From assembly GCA_016707585.1 (NCBI GenBank), contig JADJHL010000008.1, positions 186,001-250,000 of the forward strand: a DNA stretch of 64,000 nucleotides, given 5' to 3'. Made by a program: the position numbers and the translations under genes. The notes under the pieces are model-generated. The model did not search any database. It had not been told where the DNA came from and saw only the letters and a program-made list of their open reading frames with translations. Numbering within the stretch: position 1 is the stretch's first letter; each line of letters begins with the position of its first letter. Positions 42,472-50,811 of the stretch are shown in pieces. Origin of the DNA: Ignavibacteriales bacterium. Lineage in GTDB: Bacteria > Bacteroidota > Ignavibacteria > Ignavibacteriales > Ignavibacteriaceae.

Positions 42472-45051
42472 TTATGTTGTAATTTTTTTGATTTCATTTT
42501 TTCTAGTATTATTAAAAACTTTTAATTTTGATTTTTCTCCATTATTCTTGCCATATCCATAACCATATCCATATCGATACCTATAATAATAGGAGTTTTC
42601 TATTGAAGCTGCATTTGCAACTATACCTTTGATTTTTACATGGGCTTGCTTCAATTCCTGCATTCCCCATCGTACTGTTTCAATAAGTGAATGGTGGGGG
42701 CGAACAATAATAACAACGTCCTTAATATATTGAGCTAAAACCAGAGGATCTACAACTCTTGTCACTGGTGGTGAATCAAAAAGTATTATATCGTAATTTG
42801 ATTGAGCCAGATGTGCAAAAAGTGCCTTCATTCTTGGAGAACCAAGTAAAGTTCCTGATTCATCAGTTAAACCTCCTGTAGGAAGGATATCAATTAATTT
42901 TGATGCGCGTGAATAAATTTTAGGATTAACGTCTTTTGTAAGATAATCGATTAGCCCAACATCTTTAGTCGTCAATCCGAACATTTTAGTTAGATCGGCT
43001 TTCCTTAAATCACAATCTACAATGAGTACTTTCTTTCCTTCCTGTGAAATGGATACTGCGAGGTTTGCAACTACAGATGTTTTACCAGAATTCTCTTCGC
43101 AACTTGTAATCATTATTATTTTCTTTTCGGAATCAAGCTTTTGAAACAACTTTGTCCTGAAAAGGCGAAATGTTTCAGTTAAACCGTCATCATTACAAAT
43201 TAAAGAAGCAATCTTATATTCAGAATTAGAATTTTTAAGCTCTTTAACCACATCTTTTGAGTATTTTGGAATTATTGATAAAATAGGAACTTGAAATTCA
43301 GATTCAAGCTCATCCAGGTTGACAAATCTTGTCCTATAAAGTTCTAATGAAAAAATTAATAAAATCCCAATAAATGTTCCTAAAATTAAACTTACCAAAA
43401 CCAATAAAGATTTTTTGGGCCATGATGGATCCTGTGGAACTTTAGCCTCATCGACAATAGTAATGTCCTGCATTTTTGAAAGTTCAGCTACTCTCATTGC
43501 TTCCCGTTGATCCAAAAGAATTGTAAAGATTCTTTCATAAGTACCCCTTTGTCTAAGCAGTTGAGCTAGTTTGTTTTCCTGAGAAGGAAGTCCACGCATT
43601 TGTACTTCGTACTTAGACATAAGATCATTAATCTTAAGAAGTTTTTTTTCAAGCGTATTAGCCATTATCTTATAAGCAGTAAGTGTGTTTTCATTAAATC
43701 CTGATAGCTTAGATTTAGCCTGCTTAATCTGTTCATCAATCGCAATTACATCTGGGTGATTCTCTGTCCTTTTTTGGAGAAGGTCTAACCTTTGCAGTTC
43801 AAGGTCAGAAAGTTGTCTCATTATTTGAGAGAAAGGGGAATTTCCATCTGCTGTCCCACTTTGTGGTCCCAGCCCGGTTTGATCAAAATATCCATTTTTT
43901 TTTAATTCCTTTTCAAGATCAGCCGCTCTATTTTTATAATCAGAAAGTTGCAAGTCAGACTGTAGTTTTTCCGCTTCAAGATTACTTAAGAAACCTACCA
44001 ATTCCTGAGAACTTGCATCAATGGACATTATCTGACCACTTGCTTTAAAACTAGCTAATTCTCCTTCAGATTCTTTTAGCTTTTCTGAAACTTCATTTAG
44101 TTGTTTATCAACAAAATCAAACGAATATCTTATAAGATCTTTTTTTTGAGTCAATCTAGTTTCTCGATACTTATCAACAATTGTATTGGCAATAACTGCT
44201 GCAGAAGTTGCCGAACTTGCAGAATATACTATATTAAATAAATCAGTTTTTCCCTCTCGACCAACTTTTGTGTTTCGCTGAGTATTCAAGACAGATTTGT
44301 TATAATCATTTAAATTAATTACTAACTCACTGTTATGAGGTGCATCATCCCAGTTTATCCTGATTGAAACATCTTTATACAGTAATGTTGCAATCTTTGG
44401 ATGTTGCAATGTAGTAAATGATGTGTCAGATATAGATGTATTACTAATTACCATTTCTGATTTACTAATTATTTTATTGTCGATAGCATCAAGTAATAAA
44501 TAATTATTATTTTTTTCTTTTTTTATAACGAATTGCCCAGAATTATGGAGTATAGTATCATCCAAAATAATTTCAAATTGTTTCGGTACAATAAATTTTT
44601 CTTTATTTTTTTTTCTAAATACCGGATCGAGTATATCAAGGTAGGTTTTTTTGATTTTATAAGATTTTCCATTACCCCATTTTAATTCATCTATTGTACA
44701 AAACAAATCGAGTTCATCTACTACTTTATCAATAACAGTATAGGTAGTAATCAATTCCATATCGGTTTCAATCTCATCCGTTGACTGAAGGCTTAACATA
44801 GTAGAAATATCTTGTGCTCCAAATCGTCTGTCTTCAGGGTTGCTTTCTTTTTTAAGAACCGCAGTGGCTTCGAACCTTAATTCCGTTGTGAATGCGTATA
44901 TAAGAGTTATACTAAGAATACCAAAAATACAAGTAATAAGGATATACTTATTTTTAACTATAAGTTGAAATATCTCTATTAAAGATTTTTCTTTTTTAGT
45001 TACCTCAACTTTTGGGTTACCAATTGTATCATTATTGATTTTGCTATCCAT
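42472..45051 (-). CDS. Wzc-like chain-length regulator with BY-kinase domain
   Basis: The 859-residue protein has a Wzz domain bounded by membrane segments (about residues 32-52 and 548-570). Between them is a long coiled-coil region (280-530). The cytoplasmic tyrosine kinase follows. Walker A is degenerate at its first Gly (TSCEENSGKTS, about 649-659), Walker A' is VLIVDCDLRKADL and Walker B is DIILFDSPP. The C-terminus has a Tyr cluster, YYYRYRYGYGYGYG (about 823-836), the autophosphorylation tail. It controls EPS polymer length and export together with the Wza-like protein encoded 40 bp upstream. Single-protein form, as in proteobacterial Wzc. Confidence 0.93.
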   Translation of the reverse strand: MDSKINNDTIGNPKVEVTKKEKSLIEIFQLIVKNKYILITCIFGILSITLIYAFTTELRFEATAVLKKESNPEDRRFGAQDISTMLSLQSTDEIETDMELITTYTVIDKVVDELDLFCTIDELKWGNGKSYKIKKTYLDILDPVFRKKNKEKFIVPKQFEIILDDTILHNSGQFVIKKEKNNNYLLLDAIDNKIISKSEMVISNTSISDTSFTTLQHPKIATLLYKDVSIRINWDDAPHNSELVINLNDYNKSVLNTQRNTKVGREGKTDLFNIVYSASSATSAAVIANTIVDKYRETRLTQKKDLIRYSFDFVDKQLNEVSEKLKESEGELASFKASGQIMSIDASSQELVGFLSNLEAEKLQSDLQLSDYKNRAADLEKELKKNGYFDQTGLGPQSGTADGNSPFSQIMRQLSDLELQRLDLLQKRTENHPDVIAIDEQIKQAKSKLSGFNENTLTAYKIMANTLEKKLLKINDLMSKYEVQMRGLPSQENKLAQLLRQRGTYERIFTILLDQREAMRVAELSKMQDITIVDEAKVPQDPSWPKKSLLVLVSLILGTFIGILLIFSLELYRTRFVNLDELESEFQVPILSIIPKYSKDVVKELKNSNSEYKIASLICNDDGLTETFRLFRTKLFQKLDSEKKIIMITSCEENSGKTSVVANLAVSISQEGKKVLIVDCDLRKADLTKMFGLTTKDVGLIDYLTKDVNPKIYSRASKLIDILPTGGLTDESGTLLGSPRMKALFAHLAQSNYDIILFDSPPVTRVVDPLVLAQYIKDVVIIVRPHHSLIETVRWGMQELKQAHVKIKGIVANAASIENSYYYRYRYGYGYGYGKNNGEKSKLKVFNNTRKNEIKKITT

Positions 45052-45091
45052 TCAATTTCATTCCATAATTAAAAATAAAAAGTCATCTAAT

Positions 45092-45694
45092 CTATCTCAA
45101 AACTATACTCAATAATGTTGCAAGCACTGCTATTCCAGACAGAATAAGACCGTATTGTCCTGCATCAGCCCAAAAACTTCTTGAGATAAATATTCTATCA
45201 CCAGATTTTAACCCAATATCTGCAGCAGTATTTCCACGTTCAATTACATCAGATTTGCTTAATTCAATTTCCTGTCCATCACGAATGATATATATATCAT
45301 CGGTAGCAGCCGCCCCGGTAACTCCACCTGCAAGAGCCAAAATACCCGACATCTTTTCAATATCTGTAACATAATAGTAGCCAGGTGTTCTTACCTCACC
45401 GAGTATATTTATTTTAAGCAGTGGCTGTATTGTGAGTGCGGGGTCCTTATAAAGTTCTGAATATTTTGTAAAAATGTTTTTTTTGATTTCTTTATAATCG
45501 ATGCTTGCAGTTTTAACCAAACCAATGAAAGGAAGTTGAATATTGCCATCTTGCTGAATAAAATAATCGCCAGTTATTTGATCAGTAATGTTTAAAAATG
45601 TAATTCTTACACCATCGCCTGGATTTAGAGTTTGTGCCTTTATGTTTGGGGTAAATAAATAAGCCAAACTTAAAATTACTAATATTTTTTTCAT
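45092..45694 (-). CDS. Wza-like polysaccharide export protein with C-terminal membrane helix
   Basis: The 200-residue product starts with a signal peptide (MKKILVILSLAYLFTPNIKAQ) without a lipobox Cys. The Poly_export block follows (LNPGDGVRITF, YFIQQDGNIQLPFIG). A single SLBB domain comes next (INILGEVRTPGYYYV, MSGILALAGGVTGAA). The last 25 residues (QYGLILSGIAVLATLLSIVLR) form a membrane helix. E. coli Wza is about 380 residues with three SLBB-like rings, so this is a short type common outside Proteobacteria. First gene of the operon, 62 bp after a promoter motif. It should form the outer part of the EPS export path, although its size leaves open how the outer membrane is crossed. Confidence 0.85.
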   Translation of the reverse strand: MKKILVILSLAYLFTPNIKAQTLNPGDGVRITFLNITDQITGDYFIQQDGNIQLPFIGLVKTASIDYKEIKKNIFTKYSELYKDPALTIQPLLKINILGEVRTPGYYYVTDIEKMSGILALAGGVTGAAATDDIYIIRDGQEIELSKSDVIERGNTAADIGLKSGDRIFISRSFWADAGQYGLILSGIAVLATLLSIVLR

Positions 45695-46083
45695 TGGATT
45701 CTTTGACCTGAACAGATTGTAATTTGAGTTACCTTAATTTAAGCAAAATTTATCTACAAACGCTATGCCGTCTAAATGATGAATTATTAACTGTTTTTAA
45801 TTATAAAATAATCTAATTTAAGAACAGTGAATGAATTTGGTGCAGACTTTTTATTTATGAATCATAATGTTACGTTTAATAAGTTGTTATATCTTATCTG
45901 TATTAAAAATAAACATATATTTCTTAATTTTTAAGTCAAAATTGTAAAAAAAAATTTAGCATTAAAGTTGTGAGGAAATAGATTAAATAAATATCTTTTA
46001 AGATTTTTTAAGTAACGATTTCTACAAAATGATGTTTATTTATTAAAGTGCTTCTAACAGTTATAAATCAAAACGGAGAAAAA
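45695..46083. other. Divergent intergenic region between EPS operons
   Basis: No gene is seen. The minus-strand promoter candidate is at 45756-45770. For the plus-strand aminotransferase gene only a Shine-Dalgarno (CGGAGA, 46075) is clear; no -24/-12 motif was found on that strand. Confidence 0.5.
45756..45770 (-). promoter_or_regulatory. Candidate -24/-12 (sigma-54-like) promoter of the wza-wzc operon
   Basis: On the minus strand it reads CGGCATAGCGTTTGT, with the GGCATA and TTGT halves at the same spacing as at 35027 and 40228. It lies 62 bp before the ATG at 45694. Confidence 0.55.
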
Positions 46084-47214
46084 ATGAATATTCCTTTTTT
46101 GGATCTTAAAGCAAATTATAATTCAATAAAATCAGAAGTTGATTCTGCTATCCAAAATGTTTTGGATAATACTGCTTACATTTTAGGAGCAGCTGTGCAG
46201 AATTTTGAAAAAGATTTTGCTGCAGCACAACATGTAAAATATTGTTTAGGTACCAGCTCTGGTACCGATGCTAATCACCTTGTTTTATGGGGCTTAGGTG
46301 TTGGTCCTGGTGATGAAGTAATAATTCCTGCAAATACGTTTATTGCAACAGCTTGGGGTGCAACGCTTTGTGGTGCTACTCCCGTTTTTGTTGATTGCCA
46401 TCCGGAAAGCTATAACTTAGATCCAGCAAAAGTTGAAGCAGCAATAACTAGCAAAACTAAAGCTATTGTTGCGGTACATCTTTATGGACAAAGTGCAGAT
46501 CTTGATCCTTTAAAAGAGATTGCAAAGAAACACAATATTTTATTAGTTGAAGATGCTGCTCAAGCGCATCTTGCAGAGTACAAAGGAAAACCAATTGGTG
46601 GACAGTCTGCTGCAGCTTCATTCAGTTACTATCCGGGTAAAAATCTTGGTGCTTATGGTGAAGGCGGCGCGGTTACTACTAATGATGAAGCATTATTTAA
46701 TCGTGTTAAAAAATTAAGAGAGCATGGACAATCACAAAAATATTATCACGATTCTCTTGGCCATAATTACAGAATGGAAGGCATTCAAGGTGCTGTTTTA
46801 GGTGTTAAACTTAAACACTTAAGTAAATGGACTGACGCAAGAAGAGCTGTAGCAACAAAGTATAATGATGGATTAAAAGCATTGGCTAAAGTTATCACTC
46901 CAAAAGAAATGAGTTATGCAAAACACGTTTATCATTTGTATGTTATCCAATTAAATGATGGAAGTCTTGAAGCAAGTAATCAACTTAGAGATAAATTAAA
47001 AGACTATTTAACTCAGCAAGGTGTGAATGTAGGGCTTCACTACCCAATTCCTTTGCATTTACAAGAGTGCTTTAAGGATCTAGGATACAAAAAAGGTGAG
47101 TTCCCAAATAGCGAAAGAATTGCTGAAGCTGGATTATCATTGCCAATGTTTCCTGAAATGACTGATGAACAAATAAATTACGTTGTAGGTAAAGTAAAAG
47201 AGTTCTTTAGTTAA
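46084..47214 (+). CDS. DegT/DnrJ/EryC1 sugar aminotransferase (WbpE-like)
   Basis: The ATG at 46084 has CGGAGA upstream and begins the conserved NIPFLDLKANY; the longer frame from 46048 is not supported. The 376-residue PLP enzyme has SSGTDANHLVLWGLGVGPGDE, VEDAAQAHLAEYKGK (Asp157) and SYYPGKNLGAYGEGGA with the Schiff-base Lys186. These match 3-aminotransferases of the WbpE/FdtB group. With the WbpB-like oxidoreductase (48917) and the WbpD-like acetyltransferase (49961) on the same strand, it probably makes a 2,3-diacetamido-uronic acid nucleotide sugar. It has its own terminator, so it is transcribed separately. Confidence 0.88.
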   Translation: MNIPFLDLKANYNSIKSEVDSAIQNVLDNTAYILGAAVQNFEKDFAAAQHVKYCLGTSSGTDANHLVLWGLGVGPGDEVIIPANTFIATAWGATLCGATPVFVDCHPESYNLDPAKVEAAITSKTKAIVAVHLYGQSADLDPLKEIAKKHNILLVEDAAQAHLAEYKGKPIGGQSAAASFSYYPGKNLGAYGEGGAVTTNDEALFNRVKKLREHGQSQKYYHDSLGHNYRMEGIQGAVLGVKLKHLSKWTDARRAVATKYNDGLKALAKVITPKEMSYAKHVYHLYVIQLNDGSLEASNQLRDKLKDYLTQQGVNVGLHYPIPLHLQECFKDLGYKKGEFPNSERIAEAGLSLPMFPEMTDEQINYVVGKVKEFFS

Positions 47215-47240
47215 ACAATTAAGTTCTAATTCAAATTTAT

Positions 47241-47278
47241 ACAGCCTGAGTTAAAAATGACTCAGGCTGTTTGTTTTT
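47241..47278 (+). terminator. Rho-independent terminator
   Basis: Perfect 11-bp stem ACAGCCTGAGT / ACTCAGGCTGT with an 8-nt loop, followed by TTGTTTTT, 26 bp after the stop at 47214. Confidence 0.9.
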
Positions 47279-47405
47279 AGAATAATTCGATGTTTTTTTC
47301 TTGATATTTGTCTCAATATCCACTCAGTAAAATCTTCAATCTCATTTTGAAATGAAATTCTTAGCTTAATCCCTTAAAATGCTTTGGAAATACAGGTTTA
47401 GTTGG

Positions 47406-47420
47406 TGGCATAATTCTGGA
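47406..47420 (+). promoter_or_regulatory. Weak candidate -24/-12 promoter
   Basis: TGGCATAATTCTGGA has a good -24 half but TGGA in place of TTGC/TTGT. It lies 35 bp before the start at 47456. Confidence 0.3.
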
Positions 47421-47455
47421 AAGTTTTGCCAGACTAAACTATTTCAAAAAGAATT

Positions 47456-48898
47456 ATGAAAAAAAATTACAGATACAAATATTTCTTCGGGATTGCAGAC
47501 TTTCTAACTTTAATGTTCGCTTTTCTTGTCTCAATCTTCGTTTTACGTATAGATGATTCACTCAATTTTTTTGAGTTTTACAGTTCAATCCCTGAAATCA
47601 TGCTTCTTGTATTCTTTATCTCTGTGATTATTTTAATGATATTTCAGTACAATGGATTGTACAGATTAGATATCATCTTAAATAGAACATCACATTTTAC
47701 ACATATCTTAAAAGCAATTTATTACAGTTCATTAAAAATAGTTTTACTATCATTTATACTTGATTCTAGAACTATTATTGATTCCCGATTACTTTTTGTT
47801 TTCTTTTTTGTTGTATCAATCGGCTTACTTTTCTTAGTCAGAGTAGAATTATTGAAATGGGTTTTTGTTGAATTAAGCCAATCCAGTTTTAGACGTAATG
47901 TAATAATTGTAGGTGATGGAAAAGCTGGAAAACTTCTTGCAGCAAAATTAATTTATGAAAATCCACTTGGTTTAAATATACTTGGATTTGTTGATGAAGA
48001 TAGACATGCTGGTGATTTTATTGTCGCTGGCAAAAAAGTTTTAGGAAATTTTGATGATCTTGAAGAGTTAGTAAGAAAATATCCAGTTGATGAACTTATT
48101 GTTGCAATTGATAATGAATCATACGAAAAGTTTTTTAATGTAGTGGATTTTTGTAAAGATCTTAATGTGCCAATAAGAATGACATCTAATTTATTAGACG
48201 TTGTTCACCAAAGACTTAAAACTGAAAAATATAGTGAAATTCCGGTTATTGATGTTGCACCACAATACAATGATAACTTTACATTGGGATTAAAAAGAAT
48301 AACTGATGTTATCTTTGCTTCAGTTGCTATTTTAATGTTATCACCGTTTATGGTTTTTATTGCTGGTATGGTTAAATTTTCTTCACCTGGCCCAATCTTT
48401 TTCAAACAAAAAAGAGTTGGAAAAGATGGTGTTGAATTTGATTTCTTCAAATTTAGATCTATGAAGCAAATCAAAGGCGAAGATGAAGATAGAAAAAAGA
48501 TGATGATCGAGTTTATGAAAAATGGCGCTGATAAAGGTGCTTCAGATACAAAAGTTATTAATGAAAGCAGAGTAACCTGGATTGGAAACATAATCAGAAA
48601 AACTTCTTTAGATGAATTGCCACAATTATTTAATGTTATTAAAGGCGATATGAGCCTTGTTGGACCAAGACCTTGTTTGCCTTACGAATTTGAAAACTAT
48701 GATGAATGGCAGAAGAGAAGAGTAAGCGTGATTCCTGGTTGTACCGGTGTTTGGCAAGTGTGGGGAAGAAGCATAGTAACTTTTCAAGAAAGCGTAGTTT
48801 TAGATCTTTATTACATTAACAATATGTCTCCTTGGCTCGACATTCAGTTGATTTTTCAAACTGTGCCTGTAATGTTGTTCTCAAGAGGAGCTAAATAA
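47456..48898 (+). CDS. Undecaprenyl-phosphate sugar phosphotransferase (WcaJ/WbaP-like)
   Basis: The 480-residue protein has four to five N-terminal membrane segments, a CoA_binding_3-type middle domain (VIIVGDGKAGKLLAAKL) and a C-terminal bacterial sugar transferase domain. The latter shows KRITDVIFASVAILMLSP, SPGPIFFKQKRVGKDG, FDFFKFRSM, TSLDELPQLFNVIKGDMSL, VGPRPCLPYE and PGCTGVWQVWGRS. It moves a sugar-1-phosphate onto undecaprenyl phosphate and so starts repeat-unit assembly. It is the only initiating transferase seen in the cluster. The following oxidoreductase gene starts 18 bp downstream, so the two form an operon with the acetyltransferase gene. Confidence 0.95.
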   Translation: MKKNYRYKYFFGIADFLTLMFAFLVSIFVLRIDDSLNFFEFYSSIPEIMLLVFFISVIILMIFQYNGLYRLDIILNRTSHFTHILKAIYYSSLKIVLLSFILDSRTIIDSRLLFVFFFVVSIGLLFLVRVELLKWVFVELSQSSFRRNVIIVGDGKAGKLLAAKLIYENPLGLNILGFVDEDRHAGDFIVAGKKVLGNFDDLEELVRKYPVDELIVAIDNESYEKFFNVVDFCKDLNVPIRMTSNLLDVVHQRLKTEKYSEIPVIDVAPQYNDNFTLGLKRITDVIFASVAILMLSPFMVFIAGMVKFSSPGPIFFKQKRVGKDGVEFDFFKFRSMKQIKGEDEDRKKMMIEFMKNGADKGASDTKVINESRVTWIGNIIRKTSLDELPQLFNVIKGDMSLVGPRPCLPYEFENYDEWQKRRVSVIPGCTGVWQVWGRSIVTFQESVVLDLYYINNMSPWLDIQLIFQTVPVMLFSRGAK

Positions 48899-48916
48899 AA
48901 TTATTAAAAGGACGTT

Positions 48917-49930
48917 ATGAAAGTAGCAGTAGTAGGTTTAGGTTATTGGGGACCAAATTTAGTTAGAAATTTTCTCATTCAGCCGGATGTTGAGCAAGTA
49001 ATTGCTTGTGACACTAGAGAAGACAGATTAAAAGTTATTAAACAAAAATTTCCTAGTGTACAGGTTTCAAATAATTGCGATGAAACCCTTAAAGGTGATT
49101 GTGATTTAGTTGTAATTGCAACTCCAGTTGCCACACACTTTCCAATCGCAAAAAAAGCTTTAGAACATGGTAAACACATTTGGGTTGAAAAACCATTTAC
49201 TGCAAGTGTAGCTGAAGCTGAAGAACTTATTGAAATTGCAGAAGCTAGAAATCTTAAAATATTTGTTGATCATACATTTATTTATAATGGTGCAGTTATA
49301 AAGATGAAGGAGCTTGTTGATAAAGGCGAACTTGGTAATATTCTTTATTTTGACTCTGAAAGAATTAATCTTGGTCTGTTCCAAAGAGATGTTAATGTTA
49401 TTTGGGATTTGGCTCCGCATGATTTGTCAATTATGCAATTTATTCTTGGTAAAAAAGCTAAAGCAATATCAGCAAATGGAATTGCAAACTTTAATGGTAA
49501 AGAAAACATTGCACACATAAGTATTTATTTTGAAGATAATTGTTTTGCACATTTTCATGTTAATTGGGTATCTCCAGTTAAGATAAGAAGAATGATTGTT
49601 GGTGGAGCAAAGAAAATGTTAGTTTATGATGACATGGAAAACTTTGAAAAGATTAAAGTTTATGATAGCGGTATTGATATCAAATCAACTGAAGGCATAC
49701 ACGAAGCTTTAGTTCAATATAGAATTGGGGATATGTTCTCACCAAAAGTAAATCAAACTGAAGCTTTAGCACTTGGTGCACGCGAGTGTCTGGATGCTAT
49801 TAAAGAAAATAGACAACCATTAACAAATGGTTATGATGGATTAGAGATTGTAAAGTTATTAGAAGCAAGTGATAAATCATTAAAAGGTATGGGCAGAATT
49901 GTTGAAATACAGGAATTAGTTAACTTTTAA
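48917..49930 (+). CDS. Gfo/Idh/MocA-family oxidoreductase (WbpB-like)
   Basis: The 337-residue NAD enzyme starts KVAVVGLGYWGPNLVRNF and has VVIATPVATHFPIAKKALEHGKHI, the catalytic EKP in WVEKPFTAS and WDLAPHDLSIM. Length and motifs agree with WbpB/WlbA enzymes, which oxidise C3 of UDP-N-acetyl-glucosaminuronate. The flanking WbpE-like and WbpD-like genes support that role. AGGA precedes the ATG by a short gap. The matching WbpA-type 6-dehydrogenase is not in the same operon; only the AlgD-like enzyme at 33496 is present in the window. Confidence 0.88.
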   Translation: MKVAVVGLGYWGPNLVRNFLIQPDVEQVIACDTREDRLKVIKQKFPSVQVSNNCDETLKGDCDLVVIATPVATHFPIAKKALEHGKHIWVEKPFTASVAEAEELIEIAEARNLKIFVDHTFIYNGAVIKMKELVDKGELGNILYFDSERINLGLFQRDVNVIWDLAPHDLSIMQFILGKKAKAISANGIANFNGKENIAHISIYFEDNCFAHFHVNWVSPVKIRRMIVGGAKKMLVYDDMENFEKIKVYDSGIDIKSTEGIHEALVQYRIGDMFSPKVNQTEALALGARECLDAIKENRQPLTNGYDGLEIVKLLEASDKSLKGMGRIVEIQELVNF

Positions 49931-49960
49931 TTATTTACTACTAGACTCACAGGAAAAATT

Positions 49961-50428
49961 TTGGAAAAGAAAAATATTAACAATGTTACACTAGGTAAAG
50001 ATGTAAAGATTTTTGATTTTGTAAATCTTTATGGATGTTCAATTGGTGATAACTCAAAGATTGGAACGTTTGTAGAAATACAAAAGAATGCCTCAGTAGG
50101 AAAAAACACAAAAATATCCTCACACACATTTATTTGTGAAGGAGTACATATTGGTGATAATGTTTTTATCGGACATAATGTAACTTTTATTAATGATAAA
50201 TATCCTCGTTCAGCAAATCCAGATGGATCAATGCAAACAGAAGCTGATTGGGCTGTTGTTGAAACATTTATAAAAAATGGTGCTTCAGTCGGATCTTCAT
50301 CAACAATTCTTTGTGGTGTTACTGTCGGTGAAAATGCTATTGTAGGCGCTGGTGCAGTTGTTACAAAGGATGTACCTGCAAGCACAGTTGTTGCCGGTGT
50401 ACCTGCAAAAGTTATTAAAAAGCTATAA
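49961..50428 (+). CDS. Hexapeptide-repeat N-acetyltransferase (WbpD-like)
   Basis: The TTG start at 49961 follows AGGA by 6 nt; no ATG fits. The 155-residue product is a left-handed beta-helix enzyme with repeated hexapeptides (VTLGKDVKIFDFV, GVHIGDNVFIGHNV, GVTVGENAIVGAGAVV) and FINDKYPRSANPDGS. The latter loop is typical of WbpD/WlbB acetyltransferases acting on UDP-2-acetamido-3-amino-uronic acid. It ends PASTVVAGVPAKVIKKL as usual. Terminator follows directly. The three-gene set gives one diacetamido-uronic sugar for the EPS or for O-antigen. Confidence 0.9.
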   Translation: MEKKNINNVTLGKDVKIFDFVNLYGCSIGDNSKIGTFVEIQKNASVGKNTKISSHTFICEGVHIGDNVFIGHNVTFINDKYPRSANPDGSMQTEADWAVVETFIKNGASVGSSSTILCGVTVGENAIVGAGAVVTKDVPASTVVAGVPAKVIKKL

Positions 50429-50450
50429 GATTTATCTTGTAGCTTTTTTT
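50420..50450. terminator. Terminator overlapping the acetyltransferase stop
   Basis: Stem AAGCTATAAGAT / ATCTTGTAGCTT (50420-50431, 50434-50445; one G-U pair) with a T run to 50450. It begins inside the last codons of the gene, and also lies at the 3' end of the small minus-strand frame at 50449. Confidence 0.8.
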
Positions 50451-50619
50451 ATCTTGTGAATAACACTAATAGTGAAGATACAAGAACAACGAAATAAATA
50501 AAACCTAATCTAGATTTAATCATTCCTTTGTTTTCATTGGATAATCCAGAAAATCTTTTTTCTGTAGTTTCTGAATTTCCCCATTCACCCTGATGTAATC
50601 TGAAAGCGGAGTCTCTCAT
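50449..50619 (-). CDS. Hypothetical small membrane protein (56 aa)
   Basis: An ATG at 50619 opens 56 codons. A polar N-terminus (MRDSAFRLHQGEWGNSET) is followed by a typical C-terminal helix (FIYFVVLVSSLLVLF) and a closing Arg. The reading frame uses most of the gap between the acetyltransferase terminator and the OmpA gene. No strong Shine-Dalgarno is visible (GAAGTG only). I do not recognise it. The tail-anchored look and clean amino-acid composition make it better than random, but it remains tentative. Confidence 0.4.
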   Translation of the reverse strand: MRDSAFRLHQGEWGNSETTEKRFSGLSNENKGMIKSRLGFIYFVVLVSSLLVLFTR

Positions 50620-50781
50620 TTTTACACTTCATTAAATTTGAATTGATATAAATTTGATATTTATTAAGCAATTTCTATTCCGATTGAAATGTGTTTGAAA
50701 AAAGTTAAAAATCGCAGGGTAATTGCAATGATTTGTAAAAACTACAGGTAGTAATATTTATTCACGCAGTTTTGTATTTAA

Positions 50782-50807
50782 ACATCAGGCTAATATTAGC
50801 CTGATGT
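50782..50807 (-). terminator. Terminator of the OmpA/TSP3 gene
   Basis: A perfect 26-bp palindrome (arms ACATCAGGCTAAT / ATTAGCCTGATGT) starts 5 bp after the stop at 50812. The downstream T run on the minus strand is short (TTTAAAT). Confidence 0.7.
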
Positions 50808-50811
50808 AAGT

